Source: Diploptera punctata
Lineage: Eukaryota; Arthropoda; Insecta; Blattodea; Blaberidae
Assembly (NCBI GenBank): GCA_030220185.1
Contig: JASPKZ010001602.1
Location: 256,001 to 320,000 of the forward strand
Direction: 5' to 3'
Length of the DNA: 64,000 bases
The notes under the pieces are model-generated. The model saw nothing but the letters and a program-made list of their open reading frames with translations. It made no database searches and was not told the origin of the DNA. This document shows positions 19,621-32,100 of this stretch, in pieces (within the stretch, counting starts at the first letter, position 1; each line of letters starts with the position of its first letter). A program made the position numbers and the translations under genes.

Positions 19621-21385
19621 CTGAGAACAATCGTAGTACAGCAGTACAAGGATAGACTTGGTAACATCCTCTGTAAATGTGACGTGTGTCTGTTATCCCG
19701 TAACCTTGACGACAGCCACTGTTAGTGAAGCTGATCAAAAGCCATCGTGTGATTCGCTACCGGTTTTTACACCGACTCCACTGTAGAGCTAAATAATAGT
19801 TCTCCCTTTCGGATCTCACTCTTGGACTCCCCCCCTCCCGTCTTCGGGATACATTTACGGACTCTACAAACTCTCAACAAATCAGTGAAAAATATGTCCC
19901 ACACATTGTGAACATGTTTTTTAGACTAAAGGCAACAAATACAAAGTAGGGCCTGTTGTTTGACAGCTACACTAACGTAATCTTTTTCATGGTTGTCAGA
20001 AGACAGGACTGCCATTAAGGTTTATAATACGAATTTACTATCTTTTGTTTTCGTTCATTTACTGCAAGTTTGGTAGCAAATTAGACACGGGACGGAGAAA
20101 TTTTAGTTTGTTAGTTTAATTATATATGTTACTGTATTTATTCGGTTATACATGCATTGTCCCTGCCGTACTTGAATACATTACAGAAAGGTCCCAGTTG
20201 ACATTGTAATTTGAATTTACATATTCAGTGTTTGCCTGATCATGCAACAAGTTCAGACTCTTCTGCCTGATTTACGTTTCCTGCAACCCGGGCACTGGAA
20301 ACGTTAAATTTCTTATGCTAAAGGGCCTGAGTTTGCTAACCTCACTTATCTTTAATTGTTTCCAAAATCTACAACCTGACTCTGTATCATCTATATGTTT
20401 GTACTGATATCAGAAAGCAATACTATTGGTATGTAATTTAGGTATAAATAAGTCCCACATAAAAAAAATGCAGAGAAAATATAATATCAACTTTAAAATG
20501 TATGTTATATTGCCAACTTCATAAATAAAATTAAAAAAAAACTTTTACATGTATATGTGTGTCTGTCCATATATATAGTTATTCTTAAAGTAACATTAAA
20601 ATAAATTTTAGAAAAAAAAAATTATTTCATGGAAAACAGAAAATATAGCACACCATATACATATATTTTTTAATTAAAGGAATATATAACATGAAAACAA
20701 ACCAGTTTATACAGTATTATGAAAAGGTCTCTGAGTTTCCAGGAAAACTACATGTTTTAATTAATTAAATGCAATATCCCAAGGGAATGTATTATTCAGA
20801 TAAGACCATTCTATTCGTATTTTATATTTTATGTGTATACAGTAGCTTGTTTCATTCAAATATTTCTTGTGACTTAGAGAGAATTAAATTTTAAAAAGAT
20901 CCCGAGGGTTTTTACGACAAATAAATCTCCGGCTATCAAAAAATATTTAGAATTACATTAATTAAACATATTTCAACTATCGTAAAAAGAGATGGAAAGT
21001 ATAATTTTTAGTTCCTTCCGAGAAAAGTGTTACAATAGATGACATATAGGTATGCCTCTACTTACATGTGGATGGAAACTATATGAATTTTCAGTGGTTG
21101 TTCAGAGTTATATAATTTTTTTTTAATATAAATAAAATGTATATATTTTGTCTTCATTTCAGACCGGTTTTGGAATAATTATTCAATGTTTAGTATATTT
21201 TCGACCGTAACTAAGTCGTGGAAATGCTTAGTTTCTTCATCCATCTGTTTGGTAGACCGATGAAAATCCAAATCATATGCCCCGGGAATTTCAAAATTAA
21301 TTAATTTATCACTTTTTCATGTATATTTTTTTTCCAAAATGTAAGTTCTTTAGGTTTTTATGTGTTTTATTAATTTGACCTTTCT
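19621..21385. other. AT-rich gap, nothing recognised
   Basis: Mostly low-complexity AT sequence. I see no conserved frame, splice context or repeat shared with other parts of the window. Confidence 0.4.
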
Positions 21386-21389
21386 TTGA

Positions 21390-22130
21390 ATTTGATGTTT
21401 TTCCGACTGAGCCTGAGTTGGCTACTGTAGATTTGTCTACTTTCCCATTTTTTTATATTCATAAGATATTTCTTCACTCTGGTTTCCAAATTTATTTTTG
21501 TTTCCCCTATGTAGATGTAAACGCAAACGCCACTTTTCATCCGATAAATACCCGAATTATTTTCTCTTTCCGTTTTATCAATCCTTGTTGGATTTGGTTT
21601 TTTAACTGAGGTTAAAATAATTTGTCGATGCGATTCTTTTGTTGAAACTTGCGATGTTTCATAAGATAAGTAAACTTCTTGAATTTTTTTAAGTGGACTT
21701 TCGTTGACTTTTTTTTTCTTTAGAATTTATTTATTTTCCTGTATATTATGCTTTCTTCAAACCATTGTCTGTAGCTATGTTAATTCTGTATTAATTTTCT
21801 TTTTCATACTTCCCTCTGTTCATGAGTATGTTTACTAATCTATGTGTCAGATTATTAAAACCTGCCTCTTTGTGAGGAATGTGATTAAATCCTGAAGATT
21901 TATTGCAGTTATCTGTCTTATTATTCTTATATTTTGTTCAAAATTTCCCATAAACGTATTAGATAAAAATAGAGATAATGGATTCCCCATGGAACGACTG
22001 AATTTCGTTTGTAGAATTTTCCATGATACGCGAAAAAGTTTGTTCATTGTATAATTTGGTGTTAAGATTTTATATTCCATTATACTTTCTTCGTCAATCT
22101 TGTTTTGCTCAGCCATTTATTTATAACTCC
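21390..22130 (-). pseudogene. Penelope-like retroelement (PLE) fragment: RT piece + GIY-YIG endonuclease
   Basis: The minus strand from 22116 reads a reverse-transcriptase piece with FSRSMGNPLSLFLSNTFMGN, matching the MGSPLSP...N-x-FM core of Penelope RTs. Further on, around 21560-21440, the same strand reads SGIYRMKSG then VYIYIGETKINLETRVKKYL, a GIY-YIG nuclease signature with the usual G-x4-L-x2-R spacing. RT followed by C-terminal GIY-YIG is diagnostic of PLEs. The YxDD box and most of the linker are missing and frames are broken. Confidence 0.75.
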
Positions 22131-23389
22131 CATAGCGTTTTCTCTAGGGATTCTCGGAAACAACATCAAAATAAAGTAATTGTCCGATAGTCCTAAGTTA
22201 TATTTTATAATATTTCTGCCATTCTATATTTTTATATTTCAAATAATCTAAAACCAACCAAGCGCATAAAAAAACTATTTATAGAACAGACCCCTAAAAC
22301 AAAGAACAAAAATCTTGCATAGAATAGAAAGCCTGTTTAAGTGTTCAATCCGAGATAAAAAAAAACTTTAAAACGTTTCCTGTAACAATAACTGTTTGCA
22401 GAGGCATCTTAATGCAACATTAAAAGTCAATTTTAAATCAAGTTGTTACTGAGGTAGCATAATATGTGCTTTGATATAAAGACGCATTTGTTTTCTGTTA
22501 TTATTGACAGATTAAAATTGCTTAAAAATATAAACAGGAACCGTCGATTTCTACGTGTAATTATTAAAGTGTAGAATACACAATATCCTGGGTTAAAGTT
22601 ATTAATCCACCAATATACAATCCCTACTCTGCTGCAATTTTATTTTTAACTTTATGCTTTCTTTTTTTAGCTCTCACTTGACTACACTCTGATTTAGATG
22701 ATGGTCTGCATTTTCATTAATTTTCGGTGACAGCATAGGACAACTGTCGACCAATATTGTATAAATGTGCATGAATAAATCGACTATTCGTTTTATGACA
22801 ACATAATTTATATTCGATGTATACGGATTTTGTGTTACTTCATTCACACATTCTTTAAAATAAGGAACATAAACTGGATGTTAATTAGGAACACGGTCCT
22901 ATGTCCTATATCCTCATTGTTTGTGTGTTTAGAAATCTGCTGTGGTGCCAGATCCAACGACTTTTCTCTTAGATGTAGCAGTACATTTCTTCTGGTTATA
23001 TACTCATCAACTATTTTTAATAACATTGTAATTTAAATGTATATGCAAGTTTGTCAGTTTTATGGCATGGTTTATTAAAAATAAATCATTTATTAATGTG
23101 AACATTGTTTTCCCATATCACATGAGATTTGATATAATGTAGATCAAATAGATGATTCTTTTGCATCCATTAATGAGTGATATTGATGAGTTAGAGTAAA
23201 AATAATCCGACCCGAACGGATATGGTCTAAAAGGTAATTTTTTTATTTCAATTTTTGAGTTTTATTATTACTATATAATTATGTATTGAAGAAAATATAT
23301 TTGAGAAATTTGGCCTATAAGGTGAATAAAATGTTTTTCTTCCGGCACAGTTCAATACTTCATACCGCGTCCTGTTTTATCTAGTGTCA

Positions 23390-23390
<1 letters not shown>
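22131..23390. other. AT-rich gap, nothing recognised
   Basis: No supported gene. The pair of opposing 60-68 codon frames near 22830-23036 overlap each other and show no domain. Confidence 0.4.
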
Positions 23391-23392
<2 letters not shown>

Positions 23393-23430
<38 letters not shown>

Positions 23431-23440
23431 GGTGTGTGTC
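23393..23440. repeat. (TG)n microsatellite
   Basis: A nearly pure TG run of about 40 bases plus a variant unit. Confidence 0.95.
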
Positions 23441-23444
23441 TTTT

Positions 23445-23700
23445 ATATAGGGATTGACTAATGATTACAATGCTCGCCTCTGATTTATGCAAGGTCGATG
23501 GATTTTTAAAGACGTAAAAAAAATCCTGATTAAGGATATGTGTTCCATCGGAATGGAGGTATAGCGATGGTCCTTTGTAATATATTTGCGGCAAGTAAAG
23601 GAACATCAAACCTAAGTAAGAGGCCTCTGTGTGCAAAATCTGTCGGCCCCATTCATGCCCATATTTCAATTTCTATGCTTATGGCCTCAAATGGCAAAGG
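23445..23700 (+). mobile_element. SINE family B, degenerate
   Basis: Matches the SINE B body in patches: 'aaggtcgatggatttt', 'aggcctctgtgtgcaaaat'. The head is heavily diverged ('gactaatgattacaatgctc'). Confidence 0.55.
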
Positions 23701-24091
23701 GTAACTATATTTGAAAATAAAAACTAAAATTGAGATGGTAATGACCTCAACTGTTAAAGAGCATCGTAAAATGAAATACTAAGTTCTTGTCAATGAAATT
23801 GAAGAAACAAGTATATATCACGATATGGTTTTCACTTTTTGTAGTTGTTTTGGAAAAAAATTAACTTCAAAAACCGCGGTCGTCGTTTAGAATTCGTTTA
23901 TCCAACCAACCAAATACGTTTCTAGGACGAGAGGGATCGCCGAATTTACAAAACAGACACTCTAACCTACAGTGAAAATTGTTATATGTTCAATGTAATT
24001 AAAGGGCTATAAATAACAACGAGCAAGTAAAATTTATAGGGTTCTTCAGTGTATGATTCAGCCTTTGTCACAAATAAATTATTATATAGAA
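23701..24091. other. no gene seen
   Basis: AT-rich spacer between a SINE and the Helitron-like copy. Confidence 0.4.
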
Positions 24092-24384
24092 CTACTTAAT
24101 ACCCGGCGTGCGCTGCTACATCTAAATAAATGAAAATTAACGTGCTTGTATGTTTAGTTGAATAAGTGAAAGGGAACATAATTATACATTTATATTTTTA
24201 GATACCCCGTGCTGATTACCCGGCGTTGTCCGGGAATCTACTTCTCCCGATCTTCTTGGCATAAATGAACTGAAATGCGAAAAATAATGTGTTTTAAGTT
24301 TAGTTAAATAAGTAAGAGGAAAAATGTAAATAGTAACTATATTAAGATTCCCGTGCTGATTACCCGGTGTTGCCCGGGAATCTA

Positions 24385-25921
24385 CACAAAAAAATTAGAG
24401 GAACACATGTTTCAACCAAAACACGAGAATGAATATTGAAACAATTTAATGTTTGATATTACGTAATTATAAATTGAAGATTTATGTAAAATTAGAATAG
24501 ACATTCAAACAAAATTTATTGTACAGTATTAGCAATACGAACAAGTTATCATTTGTAACAGAAAACAAAGTGGAAATTTGAGATTTACAATTTTTGGAAT
24601 CAATGTTTCCATGGTTATTTCAACACTCAATACTTAGTGTGTCCTCCGTGACCGCATTACATCTACGAGGCATGCTTCGCAGAAGCCTTCTTACAGAAAC
24701 TTGTGAGATTCTCTCCCATTCCTCGGTGAGTGCATGTGAAAGTTCTTGAAGGTTCTGAGGTATAACAGGACGCTTACAAAATTTTTTTTTGCAACTTATC
24801 CCACAAATGCTCGATCGGATTAAGGTCCGGACTGCATGCAGGCCAGTCCATCACACGAATTTGGCATTCTTGCAGGACATCTCTAGTAGCCTGTGCTGTA
24901 AGACATCTAGCATTATCTTGCATTAGAAGAAAATTAGGGTCCATACCATAAGCAAAGAGTACAACATGTTGGAGAATAATTTCATTAATATACATATCAG
25001 CATTCATGCACTGTGGGACAACGACAAGCTCTGTCTGAGACTCAATAGTAATCCCAGCCCAAACCATAAACGAACCACCTCCAAAATCAGTCATGTTCAA
25101 TAATTGTGGCTGGATCAAAACGTTCACCAGGACGTCTCCATACACGTGTACGACTACCAGAACCTGTTAGACGAAATCTTGATTCGTCCGTGAATAAAAC
25201 ACCCTTCCATTGGCGGAGCTGCCAGTTGACATGATTCTGAGCAAATCGCAGCCGGGCTTCTTTGTGCAGACGTGTTAAACGAGGGACTTTAAAGGGGATT
25301 CTAGACATCAATATTGCATTTCACAGTCTATTCCTTACAGTCTGATAAGATATTACCGCCCCAGTTGCTGTGCGTAATGATTTTGTAGATCTCTGGCTGT
25401 AGATTTTCTTCTGCGCAAAGTTGATAATAAAAGAATTATATCCTGTACGTCTGTAGTCTTCTTCTCACGACCTTGCCCGGGTCTCCTCTTGTATCTATGT
25501 GTCTCTATATATCGCTTCCACAGCCTATGGATGACGGAAGCGCTGACATCAAGAATCCTAGAGACATGGCGAATGGAACGACCATCTTCAATCAATGCAA
25601 CTGCTCGTGCAACTGATGTTCCATTCAGATTTCTCATTGCTCTGTATTAACTTCAGAGAACACGAAAATAACAATTCCCTACCACAGATTATTCTTCAAA
25701 CCTGTTTTTAAAAAATAAATGAATACGAACTCACTTTGGTTTCAGCAACTCTTGGAATTTCACTAACATATTCAGAGAAAAACTAATACAACCCAGAATA
25801 TCTTCAATCTGATTTTAAACAATACTTGAACTCAAAACATCTGACTCTCAAAAATTAAATTGTTACAATATTTATTTTGTGGCTTTGGTTTAAACATGTG
25901 TTCCTCTATTTTTTAGTAGTG
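24385..25921 (-). mobile_element. Tc1/mariner-like DNA transposon with TIRs and TA duplication
   Basis: Terminal inverted repeats: left 24385-24420 includes 'ttagaggaacacatgtttca', right 25884-25921 is its near-complement ('gtttaaacatgtgttcctct'). TA dinucleotides flank at 24383-24384 and 25922-25923. Length 1537 bp, normal for Tc1. It interrupts a Helitron-like repeat whose unbroken sister copies (24230-24260) show the empty site. Confidence 0.9.
24774..25637 (-). pseudogene. Tc1-like DD34E transposase, two or more frame disruptions
   Basis: The enzyme would cut and paste the element at TA sites. From 25637 the minus strand encodes the DNA-binding part: VARAVALIEDGRSIRHVSRI, IHRLWKRYIET and an RRPGQGR linker. 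A second frame (25311-25087) gives the LHKEARLRFAQNHVNW region and the first catalytic site FTDESRF. A third (25145-24774) carries GGGSFMVWAGI, the second D in LMQDNAR, and SPDLNPIEHLWD with the catalytic E, 34 residues after the second D. All three acidic residues survive, but the frame is shifted near 25340 and 25120, and the usual H of DNARPH is replaced. Non-functional as it stands. Confidence 0.88.
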
Positions 25922-26397
25922 TACTTATCTCGATCTTCTTGACATAAATGAGCTAAAAGACAAAAATTGTTATTGCGAGTTATCCGTAGAAGAATACCCG
26001 TCATGTGCTGCTATGCTTGCATAGGAATCTACGTACATGTCTCGATCTTCTTGGCATCAATGAAAGCCAAAAATAGTTACATAGCTATCTGTAAGAGATA
26101 AACATATGCTGTCGCGGACTTTTTGTAGAGCTTTTTGAGATATTTAATTCTGTGTACATTAATTTTGTGTATTTATTATGGTTTAGGCAGCGTAAGCCAT
26201 TTAAACGTCCAAAGAGCTACTTTTTTTCACGTTTTCCACTTCAAAGGGCGATTTTTAAGGGTGCAGAAGTTGAGTATCACAACTCTCCTATGGCCTATAT
26301 TCATCCCGGGAATCTCCCAAACATTTTACAAAAATACCCAACATAACCGGATAAACGGTATGGCCGCGCATAAAGTACGAACGAACAAACAAACAAA

Positions 26398-26695
26398 CAT
26401 GATCTTGCGGTCAGAAATCCTGATTCAGTTCATGAGGACCCGGGTTCTATTCCCGGTCAGATCACACGAATGAAGTATATATTTCCTGGATCGCCCATGG
26501 TCTATAATTTAGCTTAAGTTTAGGATTAAGGACTCTCCTGGTGCTTAATTATAATTTATGATCCATCAAATTGTAACCTAACTCCGCCTTCCAGGAGCCC
26601 AAACTTCAGAAGTGCGGTACAATTCTTCCAATGCCTGGAGAGTGCCAGAAATGTCGCACGAAAACGTTGTGGAATTGGACAAAAAATAATTATTA
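26398..26695 (+). mobile_element. SINE family F, copy 2
   Basis: The head 'gatcttgcggtcagaaatcc' with B-box-like 'gggttctattccc' precedes the same body as 13785-14085 ('cccatggtctataattta', 'actctcctggtgctt', 'cagaagtgcggtacaatt'). Confidence 0.65.
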
Positions 26696-26752
26696 AGAGT
26701 TTCTGTTAACATATTGTATATCATTTATGGAATCCGAAGGTTCAAGAACGCA

Positions 26753-26934
26753 ATCACCAAGGCTATCTCAGAATTCACTTTTCACCTAAGCGAATCCAAT
26801 TTTTATTTGCGATCTTTACTTGAACAAAATTCGTCTTATATAATTTCATAAGACGAGTTTTGTTCAAGTAAAGATCGCAAATAAAAATTGGATTCGCTTA
26901 GGTGAAGAGTGAATACTGAGATAGCCTTGGTGAT
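26753..26934. repeat. Long near-perfect palindrome (hairpin element)
   Basis: The left arm starts 'atcaccaaggctatctcag' and the right arm ends 'ctgagatagccttggtgat'. The arms of about 88 bp meet at 'cgtcttatataatttcataagacg'. Only a few mismatches ('tcacttttcac' against 'gtgaagagtga'). It looks like a MITE or foldback element made only of its inverted repeats. Its right end coincides with the start of the LINE fragment at 26935. Confidence 0.85.
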
Positions 26935-27458
26935 AATAGAACAGATAGCACACTTTAACTATCTTGGTTCAGATATAACACATAGCTATGATTGGGATAT
27001 ACATAATAAATTAAACCGATAACAAATAATGTGTAGCACCATAAGAAGAAACCTCTGAAAGACTCGAAGAGAAACTCAGCTCAGTTTTTATAAAAGCTTG
27101 GCTGTTCCTGTTATTTTATATTGATCTGAATCTTGGGTACTTAAAAAAATATAGCTCACACATTCAAGCCACTGAAATGAAATTTTTAAGAACCGTAAAA
27201 GGATGTACACGCATGGATAGATTACACAATGAATCAATAAGAAATGAACTGGAGATATTTTCAATAGTTGATAAACTAGACGAGCACAAATACCAACGGA
27301 AATAACATCTAGACAGAATGGACAATACAAAATTACTCAAAAAGATCGACACCTACAAACCACATGGAAAAAGATCTTTGGGACGGCCAAAGGAAACGAT
27401 GGACTTGAGACCGAAACAGGTCGCATCGACCTATTCCTGTAAAAGAAGAAGAAGAAGA
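26935..27458 (+). pseudogene. FADDQ-type LINE 3' fragment, ending in (GAA)n
   Basis: With stops and shifts it encodes the C-terminal region seen at 41360-41870: NYLGSDITHSYDWD-like, a LKFYK-x-x-AVPVL-like stretch, ATEMKFLRTVKGC, then RQ-x-DRMDN and a GRP-like tail. It ends in a GAA run at about 27447-27462. 5'-truncated copy, same strand. Confidence 0.8.
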
Positions 27459-27644
27459 AGAAAATTCGTCTTAATATTACCCTCCAATATTTGATAATTT
27501 TATCTTCATTTTCTCCCAGTTTTTTTCTATCAAAACTTTAAAAGATTTTTTGTACCACCATTTCAACTCTAGTGATTTGGCCATCATAATATCCTGACTA
27601 TATCAGGTGAACGACATATTTTATGTAGTTATTCTAATACAGTT

Positions 27645-27995
27645 GAAAGCAGGCTTTCACGGCCGGTAATCATAACGTTGAGTGATTCCGGGTTATGTGG
27701 CCATGGTCCATTACTAGTGTTCCTACCAGACGTTTCTCCCTCAACTGCGGAGGGCATCTTTAGTGGCGACTACTTCTAGGTGTGTGAATGTCGAGCCTGC
27801 GACTAGGAAACACACCTAGAAGTACTCGCCACCGAAGATGCCCTCAGCAGTTGAGGTGTGTTTCCTGGTCGCAGGCTCGATATTCACACACCTAGAAGTA
27901 GTCGCCACTAAAGATGCCCTCCGCAGTTGAGGGAGAAAAGTCTGGTAGGAACACCAGTAATGGACCACGGCCACATAACCCGGAATCACTCAACA
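27645..27995. mobile_element. 351-bp palindromic insertion, possibly Penelope-LTR-like, with 16-bp TSD
   Basis: Direct repeats 'ttattctaatacagtt' at 27629-27644 and 27996-28011 are identical over 16 bp. The insert is built of inverted halves: 'gttgagtgattccgggtta' near the left pairs with 'taacccggaatcactcaac' at the right, and the central 'aggtgtgtttcct' blocks are mirrored. Text such as 'actgcggagggcatcttta' resembles the terminal repeats of Penelope-like elements (recollection, not proven). No coding capacity. Confidence 0.7.
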
Positions 27996-28011
27996 TTATT
28001 CTAATACAGTT

Positions 28012-29169
28012 ATCTTCATTTTTCATACTCTAGTTCCTCTGAGTACGAATTTTCATCCTAATATTTTATTTTCCAAGACTTAAGTATATTTTCTCAAGGA
28101 TAATAACACTTTTACAAATGTATTACATGTTTTCTTCTTTCTTAGCATTTATAAATAAATACATATCATGTATTTTAGAATTATATTGAAATATGTTAAA
28201 TAATATGTTAAAAATCGATATAGGATACATATTCTGTCATTTTAAAAATGTATGAATCAAAACTAGGGTGGGAATTATAAAATATATTTAGGTTATTCAA
28301 TGTTTTAAATTCAAAGAAGTTAGTATTTGGCTAGCAACTTCGATTAATCTCTCGGATTCCGTTACATTCTCTTTTGTCCAATAATAATCAATGTTTATCT
28401 GCGGAATCAAACATATGCGGCGGACTGATGCAACATTTCGAAAGACGTTTACAAGCTAAAATAATGCGTGTGTTAAATTAACATGTTTATCTGGCCCTGA
28501 ATACCAGGAAATGTGGAAATGACTTCTTTCCTCTTAAAGACATGACTGAACTGCTAATTCTAAGTCAATGTTAAGTTTTTATAAACAAAAAACAAACTTA
28601 GCAGTTGTTCACAACTCACTTCATCAATTAAATATCTGTAGAGCATATTATTAATAATGGCATATTCAACTGTTTTTCAACGTTGTAATAATATTATGTT
28701 AAATATTATTAAGTCGTAACTTCCCACTAAAAAAATAAAAGATAATAAAATGAGTGCTAACCTTACCTCATAAGAAATCGTTTGAGCTATGGCTCGCAAA
28801 CCCCCCAATAAAGAATAATTAGAAATAGAGGCCTTGTTTGGTAGGAAGGTAACTTGATGGGTTTAATATTGCTTACTTCTGCTAATCCGTCCTTCCGCCA
28901 TCCCGAGTTCCCAGCAGTTAGGGATATTTCAGAATCCACTTGGGAGCGGATGTTCGGGTGTGTGTGTCTGTCTCCTGTCTTATAATATCATTCATCTTGT
29001 AGTATCCTTAATCTAATTCCGATCTAAACCAGAGAATTTGTTTTACCATAGACATGGTTTGCACATGCAAAAGTCATTTAATTAACCTTTTCTTGTGAAA
29101 ACCAAGTCACATATATGTACGACACTACATCTAAATCTTCAAATGAATACACCGAATCTGAACTTAAAT
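28012..29169. other. AT-rich gap
   Basis: I see no gene or repeat I can name. A slightly more GC-rich island at 28790-28990 has no supported frame. A short GT run lies at 28957-28970. Confidence 0.4.
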
Positions 29170-32100
29170 TACACTGAGCAACATAAAAACATTTTTTTAT
29201 CTCAGAAAGAAAAATATGTGATTCTGATAGTATTTTTTTCTCCTGAATTCAAATATGATATCGGTATTTCTTCATCACGCAAGGTTTCCGAGAGACAAGA
29301 ATTTATAATTTCAAACACTTTAATATTTTCTACATTCGTAACTACACAATATTCGAACATTCGGACTCGCCTAGAAAGTACGAAATTACGATTTTCTGCT
29401 ATATTTCGCCTGTGGAGCATCCCTCTTGATGGTCCAACAATAATCGGCCAGCATATTAGGATTCCATTTGCCTTGATATCTATTTTCCATAGATGAAATA
29501 ATTTGAGTTAGCCCATTTGGTTTATTGTACAATGGACAAATGGACGAAAAAACGTTTATTGAAAAAATAATTATTTAAATTCATTAATTAAAATTGAAAT
29601 AAAAAACTGTAGCTGATGAAGAAATTCCGAATACATATTTGAAAACACGACAAAAAGCTGCATTAAGTACAACTATTGGTACTCATGAGGCAAAAATCAT
29701 GTTGACCAGTAATATTTATCAATTAAACTCAAATCACCAAAGTGAAATATGAAAATAGTCAACGCGTTTCGATAGCGATGCTATCATTATGAAGACTAGT
29801 TATTGAACACAAAGAGATTAAAATGTATAAACACAATATCATTACAAATCTTATTACGTCAGATGACGTTACTGATAATTTTAAATTATTTATTGACAAT
29901 TTCAAACACTTTAATATTTTCTACATTCGTAACTACACAATATTCGAACATTCGGACTCGCCTAGAAAGTAAGAAATTACGATTTTCTGCTATATTTCGC
30001 CTGTCGAGCATCCCTCTTGATGGTCCAACAATAATCGGCCAGCATATTAGGATTCCATTTGCCTTGATATCTATTTTCCATAGATGAAATCTCCTGAGTT
30101 AGCTCATTTGGTTTTATTGTACAATGGACAAATGGACGAAAAAACGTTTATTAAAACAACAATTATTTAAATTCATTAATTGAAATTGAAATAAAAAACT
30201 GTGGGTAATGGAGAAATTTCAAATACATATTTGAAAACACGATAAAAAAACTGAATTAAGTACAACTATTGATACTCATGAGACAAAAATCATGTTGACC
30301 AGTATTATTTATCAATTAAACTCAAATCGCCAAAGTGAAATATGAAAATAGTCAACGCGTTTCGATAGCGATGCTATCATTATGAAGACTAGTTATTGAA
30401 CACAAAGAGATTAAAATGTATAAACACAATATCATTACAAATCTTATTACGTCAGATGACGTTACTGATAATTTTAAATTATTTATTGACAATTTCAAAC
30501 ACTTTAATATTTTCTACATTCGTAACTACACAATATTCGAACATTCGGACTCGCCTAGAAAGTAAGAAATTACGATTTTCTGCTATATTTCGCCTGTCGA
30601 GCATCCCTCTTGATGGTCCAACAATAATCGGCCAGCATATTAGGATTCCATTTGCCTTGATATCTATTTTCCATAGATGAAATCTCCTGAGTTAGCTCAT
30701 TTGGTTTTATTGTACAATGGACAAATGGACGAAAAAACGTTTATTAAAACAACAATTATTTAAATTCATTAATTGAAATTGAAATAAAAAACTGTGGGTA
30801 ATGGAGAAATTTCAAATACATATTTGAAAACACGATAAAAAAACTGAATTAAGTACAACTATTGATACTCATGAGACAAAAATCATGTTGACCAGTATTA
30901 TTTATCAATTAAACTCAAATCACCAAAGTGAAATATGAAAATAGTCAACGCGTTTCGATAGCGATGCTATCATTATGAAGACTAGTTATTGAACACAAAG
31001 AGATTAAAATGTATAAACACAATATCATTACAAATCTTATTACGTCAGATGACGTTACTGATAATTTTAAATTATTTATTGACATCATCAACATAACCCT
31101 CCTTTCTCACAATTAAAGAAAAGAGGGCACTGATCGGAATAGGGAACCTGTCATAATTAATAATTTTTCTTTGTTTTTATAAATCTCCAAACTCTCAAGG
31201 GTGTCAAAAAATTAAAATTCAATCACCGATCTAACCAGTTTCAGATAACTCTTATCAATAAGATGACCATAGTTAGAAATATTTCTAACTAAGATCATAT
31301 TATTGACAAGAGTAATCTTAGACCGGTTAGATGAGTCATTTATTTTAAATGTCTTGACCTCATTGAGAGTTTGGAGATTTATAAAAACAAAGAAAAATCA
31401 TGAATAATGACAAGGACCCTATTCCGATCACCGCCCTCTTTTCTTTAATTAAAGGAGAGACTTATTGTGTTGATGATGCCAATAAACATTTTTTTAATTA
31501 TCAGTAACGTCATGTGACGTAATCAAAGCTGTAACTGATATTTTAATTATACATTTCAGCCTGTTTTATTCAATCAATAACAATGGTCAACATGGTTTTT
31601 GTCTCATGAGTAGCAATAGTTTACTTAATGCAGTTTTTTTATCGTGTTTTCAAACATGTATTCAGAATTTCTCCATCACCCATAGTTTTTTTATTTCAAT
31701 TTCAATTAATGGGTTTAAGTAATTATTTTTTAATAAACGTTTTTTCGTCCATTTGTCCATTGTAAAATAAAACCAAATGAGCTAGCTCAGGAGATTTCAG
31801 CTATGGAAAAAGAGATATGAAGGCAAATGGAATCCTAATATGCTGGCCGATTATTGTTGGACCATCAAGAGGGATGCTCCACAGGCGAAATATAGCAGAA
31901 AATCGTCTTTCTTACTTTTTAGGTGAGTCCGAATGTTCGAATATTGTGTAGTTACGAATGTAGCAAATATTAAAGTGTTTGAAATTACAAATTCCTTTCT
32001 CTCGGAAGCCTTGCGTGATGGAGAAAACCCGATATCATATTTGAATCGAGGAGAAAAAATACTATCAGTATCACATATTTTTCTTTCTGAGACAAAAAAG

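Larger units (their letters stand above)
24092..26398 (-). mobile_element. Helitron-like element copy 2, reversed and split by a Tc1-like transposon
   Basis: Left end 'ttaatacccggcgtgcgctg' is the reverse complement of the 3' end at 13684-13702. Right end 'gaacgaacaaacaaacaaac' mirrors the 5' end at 12905. Between them 'ttacccggcgttgtccggga' and 'gatcttcttggcataaatga' blocks repeat about every 140-170 bp, so internal duplications differ from copy 1. Removing the Tc1 at 24385-25921 restores one of these blocks. The 5' tip abuts a SINE F at 26398. Confidence 0.6.

Noticed and set aside
21418..21609. 63-codon + ORF as a small gene
   Set aside because: It is antisense to the GIY-YIG nuclease part of a Penelope-like fragment.
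29803..30680. Two identical 94-aa proteins as a duplicated gene pair
   Set aside because: Identity is due to the 593-bp tandem duplication of non-coding transposon DNA; the opposite strand carries the more plausible coding scrap.
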